Below, one piece after another: positions 24,401-35,327 of a DNA stretch of 64,000 nt (position 1 is its first letter; every line of letters begins with the position of its first letter). Position numbers and translations under genes: made by a program. The stretch comes from Chlamydoabsidia padenii (Eukaryota; Mucoromycota; Mucoromycetes; Mucorales; Cunninghamellaceae), in contig JAIWND010000011.1 in NCBI GenBank assembly GCA_025330725.1, positions 930,001-994,000 on the forward strand. Reading direction: 5' to 3'. The notes below the pieces were generated by a model that ran no database searches, was not told where the DNA came from, and saw nothing but the letters and a program-made list of their open reading frames with translations.

Positions 24401-27400
24401 GTCGCCGCGCACGGGGTCCGCACCGACAATTATGTCAGTGTACGCGGTCAAGTATACGATATTACCAACTTTGCTCTCAACAACCACGGTACCACCACAT
24501 ACCCTGCCAATGCAGATACCATGACGGAATTGGCTGGGCTCGATATCTCCAACACGTTCCCTATTCCTCTTACCCAAGCATGTGCGGGTCTTGTCAGCTC
24601 TGACACGATCAGCATCACACCCAACAACTCTATTGACCTTGGTCCCTTTGTGCATAAATCCGGCAAACAACTCGTCGACCCGACTCTCAAGGCCATGGCG
24701 GATCCCAATTGGTTTGGCACAACGTTTCTTCCAAGCATGAAAATGTACAAAAAAGGCACCTTGGTCATCCCTATCTCACAACTCGAGGCGGATCATAAAG
24801 GATGGGGACGCAGTGCTTTGGCCGTCAATGGCAAAGTGTACGATATCACGGACTACTTGACAACCGCCAGCTACTATGGATCGGCCAATTCAGAATACCA
24901 TTTTTTGGACTCGGCGGTGGAACAGATCTTTCAATTCTTCAGCGGGACCGATGCCACATTGCAATGGAACAAGTACTTTGGCACTCTCACCCCCGAAGCT
25001 CAGCAACAAAATATAAACTGCTTGAATAATGCGTTTTATATGGGCGACGTGGATATACGGAACACACCGAAATGTCAGTTCAGTAACTATCTCTTGCTGG
25101 CCTTTGCGTGTCTCATGTGCCTGACGATCGTCGTCAAATTTATCTCTGCTCTCCAATTTGGTGGTGCGCCTACTCCTGAAGAACACGACAAGTTTGTCAT
25201 TTGTCAAGTGCCTTGCTATACTGAAGACGAAGAATCTATCCGCAAGACCATCGACTCGCTCACGGTGCTCAACTATGACGACAGGCGGAAATTGATCTTG
25301 GTGATTGCTGATGGGATGATTATGGGCAGCGGAAACGATCGGCCCACGCCTCGTATTGTGTTGGATGTCCTCGGCTACGATACCACCTTGGATCCCGAGC
25401 CGCTCATGTTCAAGTCTATTGGTGATGGAAGCAAACAGCTCAACTATGGTAAAGTCTACTCTGGTCTCTATGAATGTGAAGGTCATGTTGTGCCATATCT
25501 GGTGGTGGCCAAGGTCGGCAAGGCGTCTGAACGGGCCAAACCTGGCAATCGTGGTAAACGGGATTCGCAAATGATCTTGATGAACTTTTTAAACAAGGTC
25601 CACTTTGACAGTCCCATGACACCTATGGAATTGGAAATGTATCATCAGATCAAAAATGTCATTGGCGTGCACCCGTCCTTTTACGAATACGTCCTGATGA
25701 TTGATTCTGATACTGAAGTGGAACCTAATGCCCTCAACCATATGATTTCTACTATGCTTCACGATGGCAAGATTATCGGTCTATGCGGTGAAACCAAGCT
25801 CTCGAACGAAGACAAGTCGTGGACAACAATGATTCAAGTGTACGAATACTATATCTCTCATCACTTATCCAAGGCGTTTGAATCTCTGTTTGGGTCGGTC
25901 ACTTGTCTTCCGGGTTGTTTTTGTATGTATCGTATCCGAACACCTGTCAAGAACGAACCTCTCATCATCTCGCCAAAGATCATCAACGAATACAAGGACA
26001 ACCATGTGGATACTCTACACAAGAAAAACTTGCTCCATCTTGGTGAAGATCGATACTTGACGACGCTTATGATGAAACACTTTCCTAACTACAAGATGAA
26101 ATTCACACCTTATGCCATCTGTCAAACTGTTGCGGTATGTTTTTTTTTTAAAATAAAAAAAAAAAAGTTATATAACCCAATGGATAAACTCATTTCCCCT
26201 TTTATAGCCCGATCGATGGCAAGTCTTACTCTCTCAACGACGACGATGGATCAACTCAACTATTCACAACTTGCTTGAAGTAGTATTACTTCCTGATCTA
26301 TGTGGATTCTGTTGTTTCTCAATGCGATTTGTGGTACTCTTGGACCTGATTGGTACTCTCACTCTCCCTGTGACAGCGTGTTATCTTGTCTACTTGATCT
26401 ATGTGATTGCATCTGGCAATGGCCCCTTCCCGTTGATTGCTATCTGCATGCTCGGCGGTGTCTATGCTTTACAAGCTCTTCTGTTTATTCTCAAACGACA
26501 ATGGCAACATATCGGTTGGATGATCTTTTACATCCTCGCCATTCCAGTCTTCTCCTTTTTTTTACCTGTCTACTCGTTTTGGCACTTTGATGACTTTTCA
26601 TGGGGTAATACCCGTGTGGTGGTGGGCGACAACAAGCAAAAGAAGATTATTGTCACCGATGATGAAAAGTTTGATGAAAAGATGATTCCTCTCAAGAAAT
26701 GGAGTGTGTACGAACAAGAACTATGGCAGGTCGCGGATGGTAAAAGCTACTACTCGGCCAATAATAACAACCCGAGTCAAAATGATCCCAGGAATGAAAA
26801 ACCTTCTTATGCTGGATCGGTGATTGGGCCGGGATCCGAATATGGTATGGGATCGATTTATCAACAGGAATCAAGTCAATACTCTGTCCCTGGGTTCCCG
26901 TCTGATCATGATATTTATGAAGCCATCAAGTATATTTTGTCTTCAGCTGATCTCATGACCATTACAAAAAAACAAGGTACGTGGAATGTAGGAGGGGGAG
27001 AAGGATATCATACTCATACTCTTTTTATATAGTTCGAATTCAATTGGGTGCTCACTTTGGATACGACATGTCGAACAAGAAGGAATTCATCAATTCTAGT
27101 ATAGAAGAAATCTTACGAAATTGTATGTAGGAATAATTACCCCTCCCCCCCCACACACATATATATATATATATACCATTTTTTTCTTGTAATAAAAACC
27201 TTTCTACAGTAATGTGAATCAATATTGATCGAACCTACTTTATTTAATATGTCGTTTTATGTCAATCTCTAGTATCAAGTGATAATGATACTGGTCACGA
27301 TAAAACACAAGACCATGACCATGACCTCGGTGAACTAACCACGAAGATGGGGTTTCTCTCCGGTAAGAAAATAAAAAGTACTGATTGATGTGGGAGTGGA

Positions 27401-27452
27401 TGAATACTGATCTATTTTTTTTTTATTAGTCCATGATGGGTGGAGGTCATGA
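21448..27452 (+). CDS. Chitin synthase with myosin-like head (class V/VII)
   Basis: Exons 21448-21773, 21850-24006, 24085-26134, 26208-26976, 27033-27122, 27273-27362 and 27430-27452 encode 1834 residues. The N-terminal ~800 residues are a degenerate myosin head with P-loop GITGSGKST (split by intron 1), a switch-I-like [10 protein letters not shown] and switch-II-like DLPGFQNF. Two membrane segments follow ([19 protein letters not shown]), then a cytochrome b5-like domain ([12 protein letters not shown]). The GT2 core has [17 protein letters not shown] and QRRRW, with more membrane spans after it. A DEK-C domain ([20 protein letters not shown]) ends the conserved part. It polymerises UDP-GlcNAc into wall chitin at growing tips. 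The two last short exons add a D/H-rich tail ([14 protein letters not shown]); if they are not used, translation stops at 27130. Confidence 0.93.
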
Positions 27453-29971
27453 CAAGTAAAAAAAAAAAAAAAAAAAAAGTATCTGATTGATGTCTATGTG
27501 TACGGATCACTACATTCAATACCAATTCTCTATATATAATCTTTAATAAAATCATCTTTTTACCAATCTCTCTTTTATTGTTTGTCTCCTTTTATCTTTT
27601 TACTTTATCTGACTTTACCCTGGCTAGTGATAGTACTCTGTTTCACTTGTCAGGTTGATCTGAGTTAAACTCACTTTAACCTAATACATATGATAGGAAC
27701 GAATGACACAGGATGACATGACATTGGGATCGCATGAATCGGGATGTGAAATACACAACTTGTTCTCGTGCAACCAGCATACAGAAGAAAACTGAGCTGG
27801 ACTGAGCTGTGAGCTTTCTTTTTTGGCGAAATAAATGACGGGTACAACTATATTCATACTCATATTAAGTTTTTAGTGACGATGGAAGCACTGTCTTTAT
27901 TGCTTGACAATGTCATTCATGTACGCTGTTGCTATGTTTTAATACAAGTACCTTTATTGATTAATCAATTCATATCAGGGAGGGGAGGAGATTAAACTAT
28001 ACTAGTTATTATTCTAGCAAAGATATTCAAGTATGGTGGATGATATAGGGTGGAATACATCTATTACTGTTCGTTAATAAGCGCTATTAGCCCCATAAAA
28101 GGCAATACTTTATGCTGTTTAATGTAGAGTATCGCATGTTGTGCTGTGTCGTCTATTATGCAAAGAGAAGGAGTCAGCAAGTGTAGATACTATTATCAAC
28201 TTTATACTTTACCTTTTTCATGATTATGAGTATACTGACAGTGAGATCCTTTATCGCATCATGACCCTAATCGGTTGTATGATCTTGAAGGTGCTTGTAT
28301 CATTGTTTTGATTACTTCGCTTGACTGTGTTCCTGATCTACTGCATGATAAAGACGAGTAGTTTCCTTGATCCCTTTCGCAGTGGTCAGTTCTTACCCTC
28401 TTTGATACCGGATTCCATCAATATGGGCACTCGCTGTCCCAGTTCAGTTATAATGACCTATAATAGTATGATAGAGAGTAAGTTTAGTGTATACAACAGC
28501 TACTGTTTTACTTTTTTCTTTTCTTTCTGTACCATTGTTGCAAGGTTCATCCATTCGTTTTTGCTGTTAGTGTTGTTGCTTTAGAAGTATGTTGATGATG
28601 TGGCGAATAGTTAGTTGTTAAATGAGAGTTGTTTGGTTTCAAAAATGGATAGATCCTTGTTGGCGATGTTGAATCTGGGTAGAGGAATGTTTAAATGGAT
28701 AGAGTGAGTTGCTTTGATAGAATAAGAAGTCAAATCATGCCCCGGGTCAAAAGAAAAGACCTGTCGGAATGGATTAGATGTGGATCCTTTCAATACCATT
28801 TGGAGACATCTCTGAAAGGGGATGGTTTCACTTTTCCTTGTGGACCGTTTCCGCAAAGAGCAGGTTTCAAATCCCGCTTACCCCATGGTTTCTTGTAAGA
28901 GCTCTACCGTCTCAATGGACAATGGATGCTCATCAATAAATGGGCCATGAGCATTCCTTAGCCTATTTACAACAAGCTTCACATAGAAGACCAAGTGCCA
29001 AGTCCCTTGTATGAAGCTGTACAGGCTTGCAGTCTTTATTTTTATTACCTCCCGTGTCTAAAAAAGGAGAGTATTAAGTCTCACCTCGTTATCAGACCGA
29101 TGCCAATAAACCGAGTGTGTGCTTTTATGATGTATTCTCAGTAAAAAGTCCAGCTTTCAGGCTTTCATTTCAATCGCACCAAGTCTAAGGTCAAATGTAC
29201 CTGTCATTCCTATCATATGTATTATATAGGCCAACAGACAATCAACTACCTAATACTTTTTCGTTTATCACAAAGTCCTATGTATAAAATGTTTGATATA
29301 ATTTTACTATTACATCCAATTAAAAACAAGAATTATTTCTATACTATACCTACAGCTATGTCTATATTATAGTGAGAAGAAGAGGGGATGATGAAAAGAG
29401 AGCCTAAATTATGTGAGTGAAGAAGGGATGAGAGATAAATAATGCTAAAGATCGTCATCACTTTTGTTCATCGTCCAATCCAACCCAATGTTAAAGAGTG
29501 AGCCGCTCGTTTACTTCCTGTTGTCTGGTCATCTTATCCTACTGAATAAAGACACGTTTAGTTGATCATTTTACTTTTCCCAGATCTGTCGAGGCGGAGT
29601 TTTGTTAAGACGTTCATGCAAAGTGAGTGAGGGTTGTCGTGATGAGACGGTTGCTGATTTTTATCCAGTTTGACCGTGCGCCCGGCCATAGACGTCGATT
29701 CAGATAAATAGATGATCAGTCGTTCAAGTTGTTGCTTACGTTTGCTGGTATTTGGGTCATCTATTCACCTAGAGAGAGAGAGATCAGCGATAACATATAG
29801 TTCATCAATCAAGAGCAGGCACAGTGATCGGCATTCATTTTACCACAAAGATACTGAATGTAATAAAATAATGACAGATTATTCCTCTCCCCCTTTAGAA
29901 AAAAACAGTCAATATAAAAGATCATTGGATTTTTTCCTTCTTCCGTCTACTTTTCATCCTTCAACTCAATC
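27453..29971. other. Gene-poor region
   Basis: 2.5 kb with no convincing gene on either strand. Noted inside: GCATGAATCGGGATGTGAA (27732-27750), TTCAAATCCCGC (28866-28877), a hairpin-capable pair ATGCTCAT/ATGAGCAT near 28927-28955, and a TATAAAAG at 29913 that belongs to the next gene. Decayed sequence is likely but nothing is recognisable. Confidence 0.5.
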
Positions 29972-30377
29972 ATGGTTTTCAAATCTACTCTTCTCTTAGC
30001 CATCTCTGCCACTCTGGTTTTTTCCACTCAAGCTTTAGTCTTCGAGACACTCCATTGGGCAAACGTAGCGAAGACCAATTGAAAAAGTACGAAATAAACG
30101 AAAAGGACCAGAAATGTATCAAAGATGCGGTGGCTCTCAATCCTACCAAATATAAAGACGATGCGACTGAGCAAATTCTTGCTTACATCGACTTGGTACT
30201 TAGTTGTGCTAGAGCGCCTGATACTCAAATGGGTGCTCAAGGTAAGTTGACCAACTTGGATGAAACTAGTTTTATAATAACCCATCTTTTTTTGTATTTT
30301 TGATTATAGGTCAATATGCCCCTCCTCCTCAAGGTCAATTCGGTCCTCTTCCTCTTGGTCAATTATGGTCTAGGTAA
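29972..30377 (+). pseudogene. Secreted-protein gene broken by a -1 frameshift
   Basis: A signal peptide is read from the ATG at 29972 (MVFKSTLLLAISATLVFS, then TQALV), but that frame stops at codon 36. The frame one base back continues from about 30040 with LRDTPLGKRSEDQLKKYEIN, then KDQKCIKDAVALNP and LAYIDLVLSCARAP to a donor at 30242; exon 2 (30310-30377) adds GQYAPPPQGQFGPLPLGQLW. The pieces align in order with the intact neighbour at 31801 (signal, then K-C-x2-DAVAL, then AYVNLVFDC, then an intron at the same Gly codon). One missing base near 30038-30042, or a sequencing indel, explains the break. TATAAAAG at 29913 looks intact. Confidence 0.65.
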
Positions 30378-31080
30378 TGCCTAATTCCACCAAGGGTTTG
30401 GAAATGAGATCCCACTTGAAGCTTTTTACCCTGATTCTTTTTTACTTCTTTCCCCTCTCTCCCAATAAAAATAGTCAATTACTTGTCTCTCTCTCTTTTA
30501 TATCATTTAATGTTTGATTATCTTTTCGATAAAAACCTGGATGGTAGTATCAAAAAGTAAGATTGTCATAGAGGGAATCTGCCAGCAAATCCATTATTCG
30601 ACACTATCCACCCCCGTTTCACTGTAAAGAAAAAAAAAACATAATTTAGAACCATTGTAAAACGATCAGATTATCGAGAGAAGAAAGTTGTTAGAGGTGA
30701 TCACTATGGGCAAGGGTAACACGGACAGGAGAATGAAAAAATTGAAGCTTATATGTTGTTGTGAATTATTGTGTTCGTCCATGTCCATCATGATCGACCT
30801 TCCTTGAAAAGGAGTGCAAGTGCATAAAAGTGTATGGCGGTGTTTCAATGTCAAAGTACTCCTTTATGCATCCAGACATGGTTTTGATGGCAGATAATTG
30901 TGCCGTCCATCCATATTTTTTATAACTGGGATGGACAGACTGGCTATCTATGTTATCTTATGAAATGGAATAAATATGAACCAGTATGATGTATGAAGTG
31001 TGATCAGTTTTACTGAACTTTCTTTTACTTTCTCTTATTTAGATGCGCCACCACCAACGCCATTTTGCAAGTGCGGTCAC
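30378..31080. other. Spacer between secreted-protein genes
   Basis: A/T-rich, no gene seen. The first part carries AATAAA-like 3' signals (CAATAAAAAT near 30462). Confidence 0.5.
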
Positions 31081-31236
31081 GGGTATCCTCAGTAGTTCAC
31101 TTGAATTTCCCATTTTGAATGGGTATCAAATTATATAAAGTTCCAAAAAAAAAAAAGTTCCAAAAAAGAAAAAGATCATTTATGCTCCCCTTGATCAAGT
31201 AAAGTGGAGAATCCAAGTGAACCACTGCGGACACCC
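31081..31236. mobile_element. MITE-like element with ~30-bp imperfect terminal inverted repeats
   Basis: The left end GGGTATCCTCAGTAGTTCAC (continuing TTGAATTTCCC) pairs with the right end, whose reverse complement starts GGGTGTCCGCAGTGGTTCAC (continuing TTGGATTCTCC). The 156-bp element has no ORF and an A-rich centre. No clear target-site duplication was found (flanks CAC/TTA). Confidence 0.6.
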
Positions 31237-31285
31237 TTACCCCTTGAAGATTACTCTTGCGCTCAGTTATTCCCCAAGGGAGAGC

Positions 31286-31320
31286 TGCATGAATCGGCGT
31301 TTCAATACATGAATCCCGCC
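31286..31320 (+). promoter_or_regulatory. Composite of two recurring intergenic motifs
   Basis: TGCATGAATCGGCGTTTCAA (31286-31305) followed by CATGAATCCCGCCCGCC. Both halves match motifs found elsewhere in intergenic DNA here. The site is 480 bp upstream of the secreted-protein ATG at 31801. Confidence 0.35.
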
Positions 31321-31800
31321 CGCCCACACAAACAGATCGTCATCAAATATTACTTGTTGTAACACTTCCCCTTTCCGCCTTTTTAGATCATGTGCTCAAT
31401 ATTATATGTGAATGTTTAAAAAAAAGAAAAGAGTTGACTTGTATCATAAGAGAGCTATACAGCAATATAAGAACTGAGCAAATAGGCATGCATGCATTTT
31501 GTTCCTACAAGTACACATGTAAGCATAAAAAAAGGAAAGGGCAAACAGTCATTTGTGAGAGATCAACAGTACACATAGAGCCTAATTTCATCAAGACAAC
31601 CCTGATAGGCAGGTGGCAGAACGGGGGCTTTATTTTTTCATTCCTTCACATTCCTGTTCTTCCTCTATACTGTCTCTCCGTACAGTATCATGCATAATTT
31701 TTTTTTCCTCCCTTGACTAAAAAAACAAAAAAAAACAAAAAAAAAAACTATAAAGGAGCAACTTTTTATTTCTAGTTCTACCAAAAATCGTTCAACAAAC

Positions 31801-32378
31801 ATGGTTATGAAACTTTCTCTCTTGGTTGTCGCCACCCTGGTTCTTTCCGCCCAAGCACTGGTCAAACGGGATAGTGGCGAAAAACAAATGGAAAAAGCTC
31901 TGTTAGATGACAAGATCAAAAAATGTGTAAATGATGCAGTGGCTCTTGACTCTAAAAAATACACCAACAATGCGGATGCTTATGTAAACTTGGTGTTTGA
32001 CTGTATGAATATTGCTGACGCTGAAAAAGCCGCATATGGTGAGTTGATCAACTTGAAAGTATGATTTTTCTCTAATAAACACATTCTCTTTAAAAAAAAA
32101 AAACAGGTCAAGCTAGTACTTTTGTGAACCCAGAGCCAAAGTTAAAGTCTCGAGAAGCTCCTGTTCAATTTGAAAAATTTGGAAAAGCTGGAAGACGTGG
32201 AGCACCTAGAGGACCTAGAAGATCTGGAAGACGTGGAGGACCTAAAAGATCTGGAAAAAGTAGAGGACCTAGAAGATCTGGAAAAAGTAGAGGACCTAGA
32301 AGATCTGGAAGACGTGGAAGACCTCCACCTCCACCTCCACCTCCACCTCCAGGATCTCCTGCCCCATCTCGTCCTTAA
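31801..32378 (+). CDS. Secreted protein with dibasic-bounded 9-residue repeats
   Basis: Exons 31801-32038 and 32107-32378 encode 169 residues. The signal peptide is [19 protein letters not shown], followed by LVKR, a possible Kex2 site. A helical domain with two Cys ([28 protein letters not shown]) follows. Exon 2 carries four tandem 9-residue units of type [18 protein letters not shown] (27-nt DNA repeats, 32211-32318), then ten prolines and GSPAPSRP. The units are separated by RR or KR, so Kex2-like cleavage would release short basic peptides; this is inference. TATAAAGG lies at 31749. It is the intact member of a local family with 29972 and a relic near 33020. Family not recognised. Confidence 0.8.
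32211..32318 (+). repeat. Four tandem 27-nt coding repeats
   Basis: Units of consensus GGACCTAGAAGATCTGGAAA plus AAGTAGA (or GACGTGGA) repeat four times without frame shift, then give way to a (CCACCT)n run coding poly-Pro. Confidence 0.85.
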
Positions 32379-32831
32379 TTATAAGATGAGACTCTAATCC
32401 TTACATTATTTCCCTTGCAAGAATAACAAAACTCTCTTTTCGATATTACTTTATCTTTAAATACTTTTAATAAATACTCGCATGTTAGTATCACAATAGT
32501 AATATTTTCATTGAGAATTAGGTAAGCCAATTTTTACTCGGTCATAGTATGGGTGTTTGCCATAGAAGGATCAACAAATGCATCATCTGATATTATAATT
32601 TTTAAAAGAATCCCCTATAGCTGAACGCATGAATCGGGTGTTTAAATTGGAATGCCGCCCCACCAAACACACATCATCCCTGCATGAGTAATTTATAGTG
32701 TGCAAATAAGCAATAAATGTTGCCTTGTATCATCAAGAGCCCGGTGTGTAAATGTCTGCAAAAGGGTAGGGGTAAAGAGAGAGAGAAATAGGGTCGATAG
32801 AAAAAGTACATATAAGATTCATCATTTAGCC

Positions 32832-32870
<39 letters not shown>

Positions 32871-33017
32871 TATTCATTCTATAGGTTCCTGTGCTGTACT
32901 TCATTACATAATGACAAGTGATAGGTGATCATCGACACAAGGGTCATTACTATGATATGAAAAAGAAAAAGAAAACTTTGCTCTTTCTCTTCAACATACT
33001 ACCAAGATCTAAAGATT
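32379..33017. other. Intergenic region with GT microsatellite
   Basis: No gene. GCATGAATCGGGTGTTTAAA (32628-32647) is a motif copy; a (GT)n run of about 17 units lies at about 32835-32869. Confidence 0.5.
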
Positions 33018-33215
33018 TATCCTTGTTTTCACTCTTACTGGTCTGGTGACATTTTCTCAAGCAGCTCTCAGTAAAAAGGTAAAAGGCAAGTTCAATCAAG
33101 TAGTGAAAAAATAGATAAATCTATGAATACGTTATATCTAATGTCAAAAAAAGTACCTGAGATTTATAAAGGCACTGGTACTGAATCCGCTCCCGTTTTT
33201 TCAAAAGCTGGTTTA
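33018..33215 (+). pseudogene. Relic of a third secreted-protein paralogue
   Basis: One frame reads ILVFTLTGLVTFSQAALSKK, which resembles the signal peptide and Kex2-like site of the two upstream genes, but no ATG precedes it in frame and it stops after about 12 more codons. Further on, GTGTESAPVFSKAGL ends in TAG, weakly like the exon-2 region of the neighbour ([13 protein letters not shown]). The order fits a decayed tandem copy. A very short expressed peptide cannot be ruled out. Confidence 0.35.
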
Positions 33216-33899
33216 TAGATGTGAATCCGTACTACATGGTGCGAAGACAACCCAACACAAACTTTTATTAATATCAATTATTGTACAGTAACAGGATAGA
33301 TTTGTAATAGCAGAAGATAATTGAATAAAACCATCGTTTTCATTTATTTTATTTCTGATCCCAATTTAGTCACTACAAAATCCTATTTTTTGATCCAACG
33401 TAAATCATGTCAATTTTACACCCCGACCACTTTCACCTTGCATATTTCCTCCTTTGACGTTTAGACCAACACTGAACCCCACATCATCATCTTCATCATC
33501 GTCAACACTCCTTTAATACATAACAGCTATTTGTCGCACAAATTGAAGTGGTATAGTGATTCCTACGTTTATTAGTGTTATAAGAACAAGTGCTCAAATC
33601 AAACAACCAATAAAGAACATACAAGGGTGTAAGTACAAGGCATATAAATGTACTGTATAGAAGGAATTGACTGGAACATTTTCATATGGATTAGCTTTTT
33701 GATGGATCAGTATGAAGAGAGTATACCGAAGGAGAGGAGTTTGATAATAAGCCTAATGTAAATTCAAGAAGCACCATTCGGAAGCATCGAACGTGTGAAC
33801 AGCTACACTCTTTAGTGATATCAGGGATTTATAAGGAGTTGATGCTCCGATTATATATTGTTTTGCGGTTGTTTCTTTTATCTTTACCATTTGTATACA
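33216..33899. other. Intergenic, nothing recognised
   Basis: A/T-rich sequence with no gene signature. TTATATATTG near 33851 may serve the next small ORF. Confidence 0.45.
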
Positions 33900-34189
33900 A
33901 TGATTGATCCTCTTTCATCTTTTGGACTATACGCTTTGTTTGGCTCTACCTTGGTTGGTGACATATCTACTTTATCAAATCCCTTGGTGGTGATACTTGT
34001 TTTGCTCGTTCTGGATATGAAAGAGCATGTGTATGGTTCCTTTGTTGCCCAAGAACCTTTTAGGGCCATGCATTACCGCTATGATCCCACGGTGGTGCTA
34101 GCCAACGACAGTGAACAATTAAAAGGTAAGAAAACAGTATACCACATGTCCTCCAATATATATATATATATATATTCCTTGTAGTCTGA
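33900..34189 (+). CDS. Possible small membrane protein
   Basis: ATG at 33900, 49 bp after a TATA-like TTATATATTG. Exon 33900-34125 reads MIDPLSSFGLYALFGSTLVG, then a hydrophobic stretch LVVILVLLVLDM, then a polar tail with AMHYRYDPTVVLAND. A GTAAGA donor and a TTGTAG acceptor lead to exon 34185-34189, which adds one residue and the stop (76 residues). Without splicing it would add about 19 residues. No family is recognised; a single-span membrane protein is inferred. Confidence 0.4.
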
Positions 34190-34344
34190 CCAAGACAATC
34201 ATTCATTATTTATACTGTCACTTCTATTGAATGATGACAAGTTATATTGTTGTTGTTTAATTGATTTGTTTATTAGGAAGCAGCGGTGTTTAAACATTTA
34301 GCATAAAAATAGAGTGTGCATACAATAAAAGAGGGGATCTATAT

Positions 34345-35154
34345 CTAATCACTATCACTATCATCATAAGCTGCCAATAAAGAGGTTATTCCAACAGGTA
34401 GTTTCTTTGTACTTTCCGGTGTAGAATTGGTCTTGTTTTGTGATGATGTATCGGCCCTTGGTGTAGAATCGGTCTTGGTTTGTGATGATGATGTATTGCC
34501 CTTGTTTGTTGATGATGTGTTCTTCTTGGGTGATATTTGTTCAGGCTCAACCATTTCATCCGACGCCCGTTTCTTCTTTTTTAAAACAACAATGCCACCA
34601 AATAAACCCTTTTTCGGTTTGGCCACCGGTTTGGCCCCAGTTGTCGTAATAGTAGTAGTAGGGGTGGTGGTAGTCAATTCAGTCCCAGCGACCCGTGCTT
34701 CTTCCACCGCTCTTTACAAAAAACCAGTTAGTTTTTCCTAGTCATCTCCCTCCACCTTTCCCTTCTTTTACCTTCTGTATTCTTCCAGTTCCATTTTTTC
34801 TTTGAGTTTAAGGTCTTGATCCAATTGTTGTTGTGTGTCAGATAAAGATTTATAATAAGCAGCTTCATCTGGGTCAATACGTTTGACAAGATTACTGAAT
34901 CGCGTCGCTTCACGGAATTCTTCTTCTTTCTTGTTCTTTTGTTCCTGGAGTCGTTCATATAATGTGCGAGGGTCGTATTCTACTTGTTGAGTGGTGGCGG
35001 TATCTTCATTATTATTGTCTGGAACAAGGAAAATGGGTTAGTGTTCAGACAAAAAGAGCCCACTTTTTGTTGTTGGTCTCTTACCTTGTTTGTCAATGAC
35101 TTGTTCTTGATTGTTATCGATAACCGAATGGGAGACAAAACTTTTATAGGACAT
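34345..35154 (-). CDS. NIP30/PSME3IP1 (FAM192A) family protein
   Basis: Exons 35154-35085, 35018-34772 and 34711-34345 encode 227 residues. The N-terminal NIP30 domain is clear: EYDPRTLYERLQEQKNKKEE, FREATRFSNLVKRIDPDEAA, YYKSLSDTQQQLDQDLKLKE, ELEEYRRAVEEAR. In animals the family binds the nuclear PA28-gamma proteasome activator. A Thr/Lys-rich spacer (KPKKGLFGGIVVLKKKKR, a nuclear-localisation-like run) and an acidic end AAYDDSDSD follow, a Ser/Asp tail typical of CK2 sites in this family. Role in this fungus is inference. Confidence 0.85.
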
Positions 35155-35327
35155 TGGAGAGAGAAAAAGTAAAAGAAGGATAAAAGAAAAAAAAGATTTA
35201 TGCCAGTGATTTTACGAGTCGGGGATGACTGCTGTTTTGAATAAAATTTGCGGGTGTTCTTTTTTTTTTTTTTTTTTTTTCTTCATTGTCGCTTTGTCTT
35301 ATTTTGACCTTTTTATACATTTACAAC

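Noticed and set aside
28321..28584. 87-codon hydrophobic ORF in the gene-poor region
   Set aside because: No ATG at its start, T-rich composition explains the hydrophobic residues, and no splice partner exons were found.
32170..32397. Second open frame over the secreted-protein repeats, reading an acidic Leu/Asp/Glu repeat ([10 protein letters not shown] type)
   Set aside because: The 27-nt repeat keeps every frame periodic, and only the basic GPRRSG frame joins to the signal-peptide exon through the intron.
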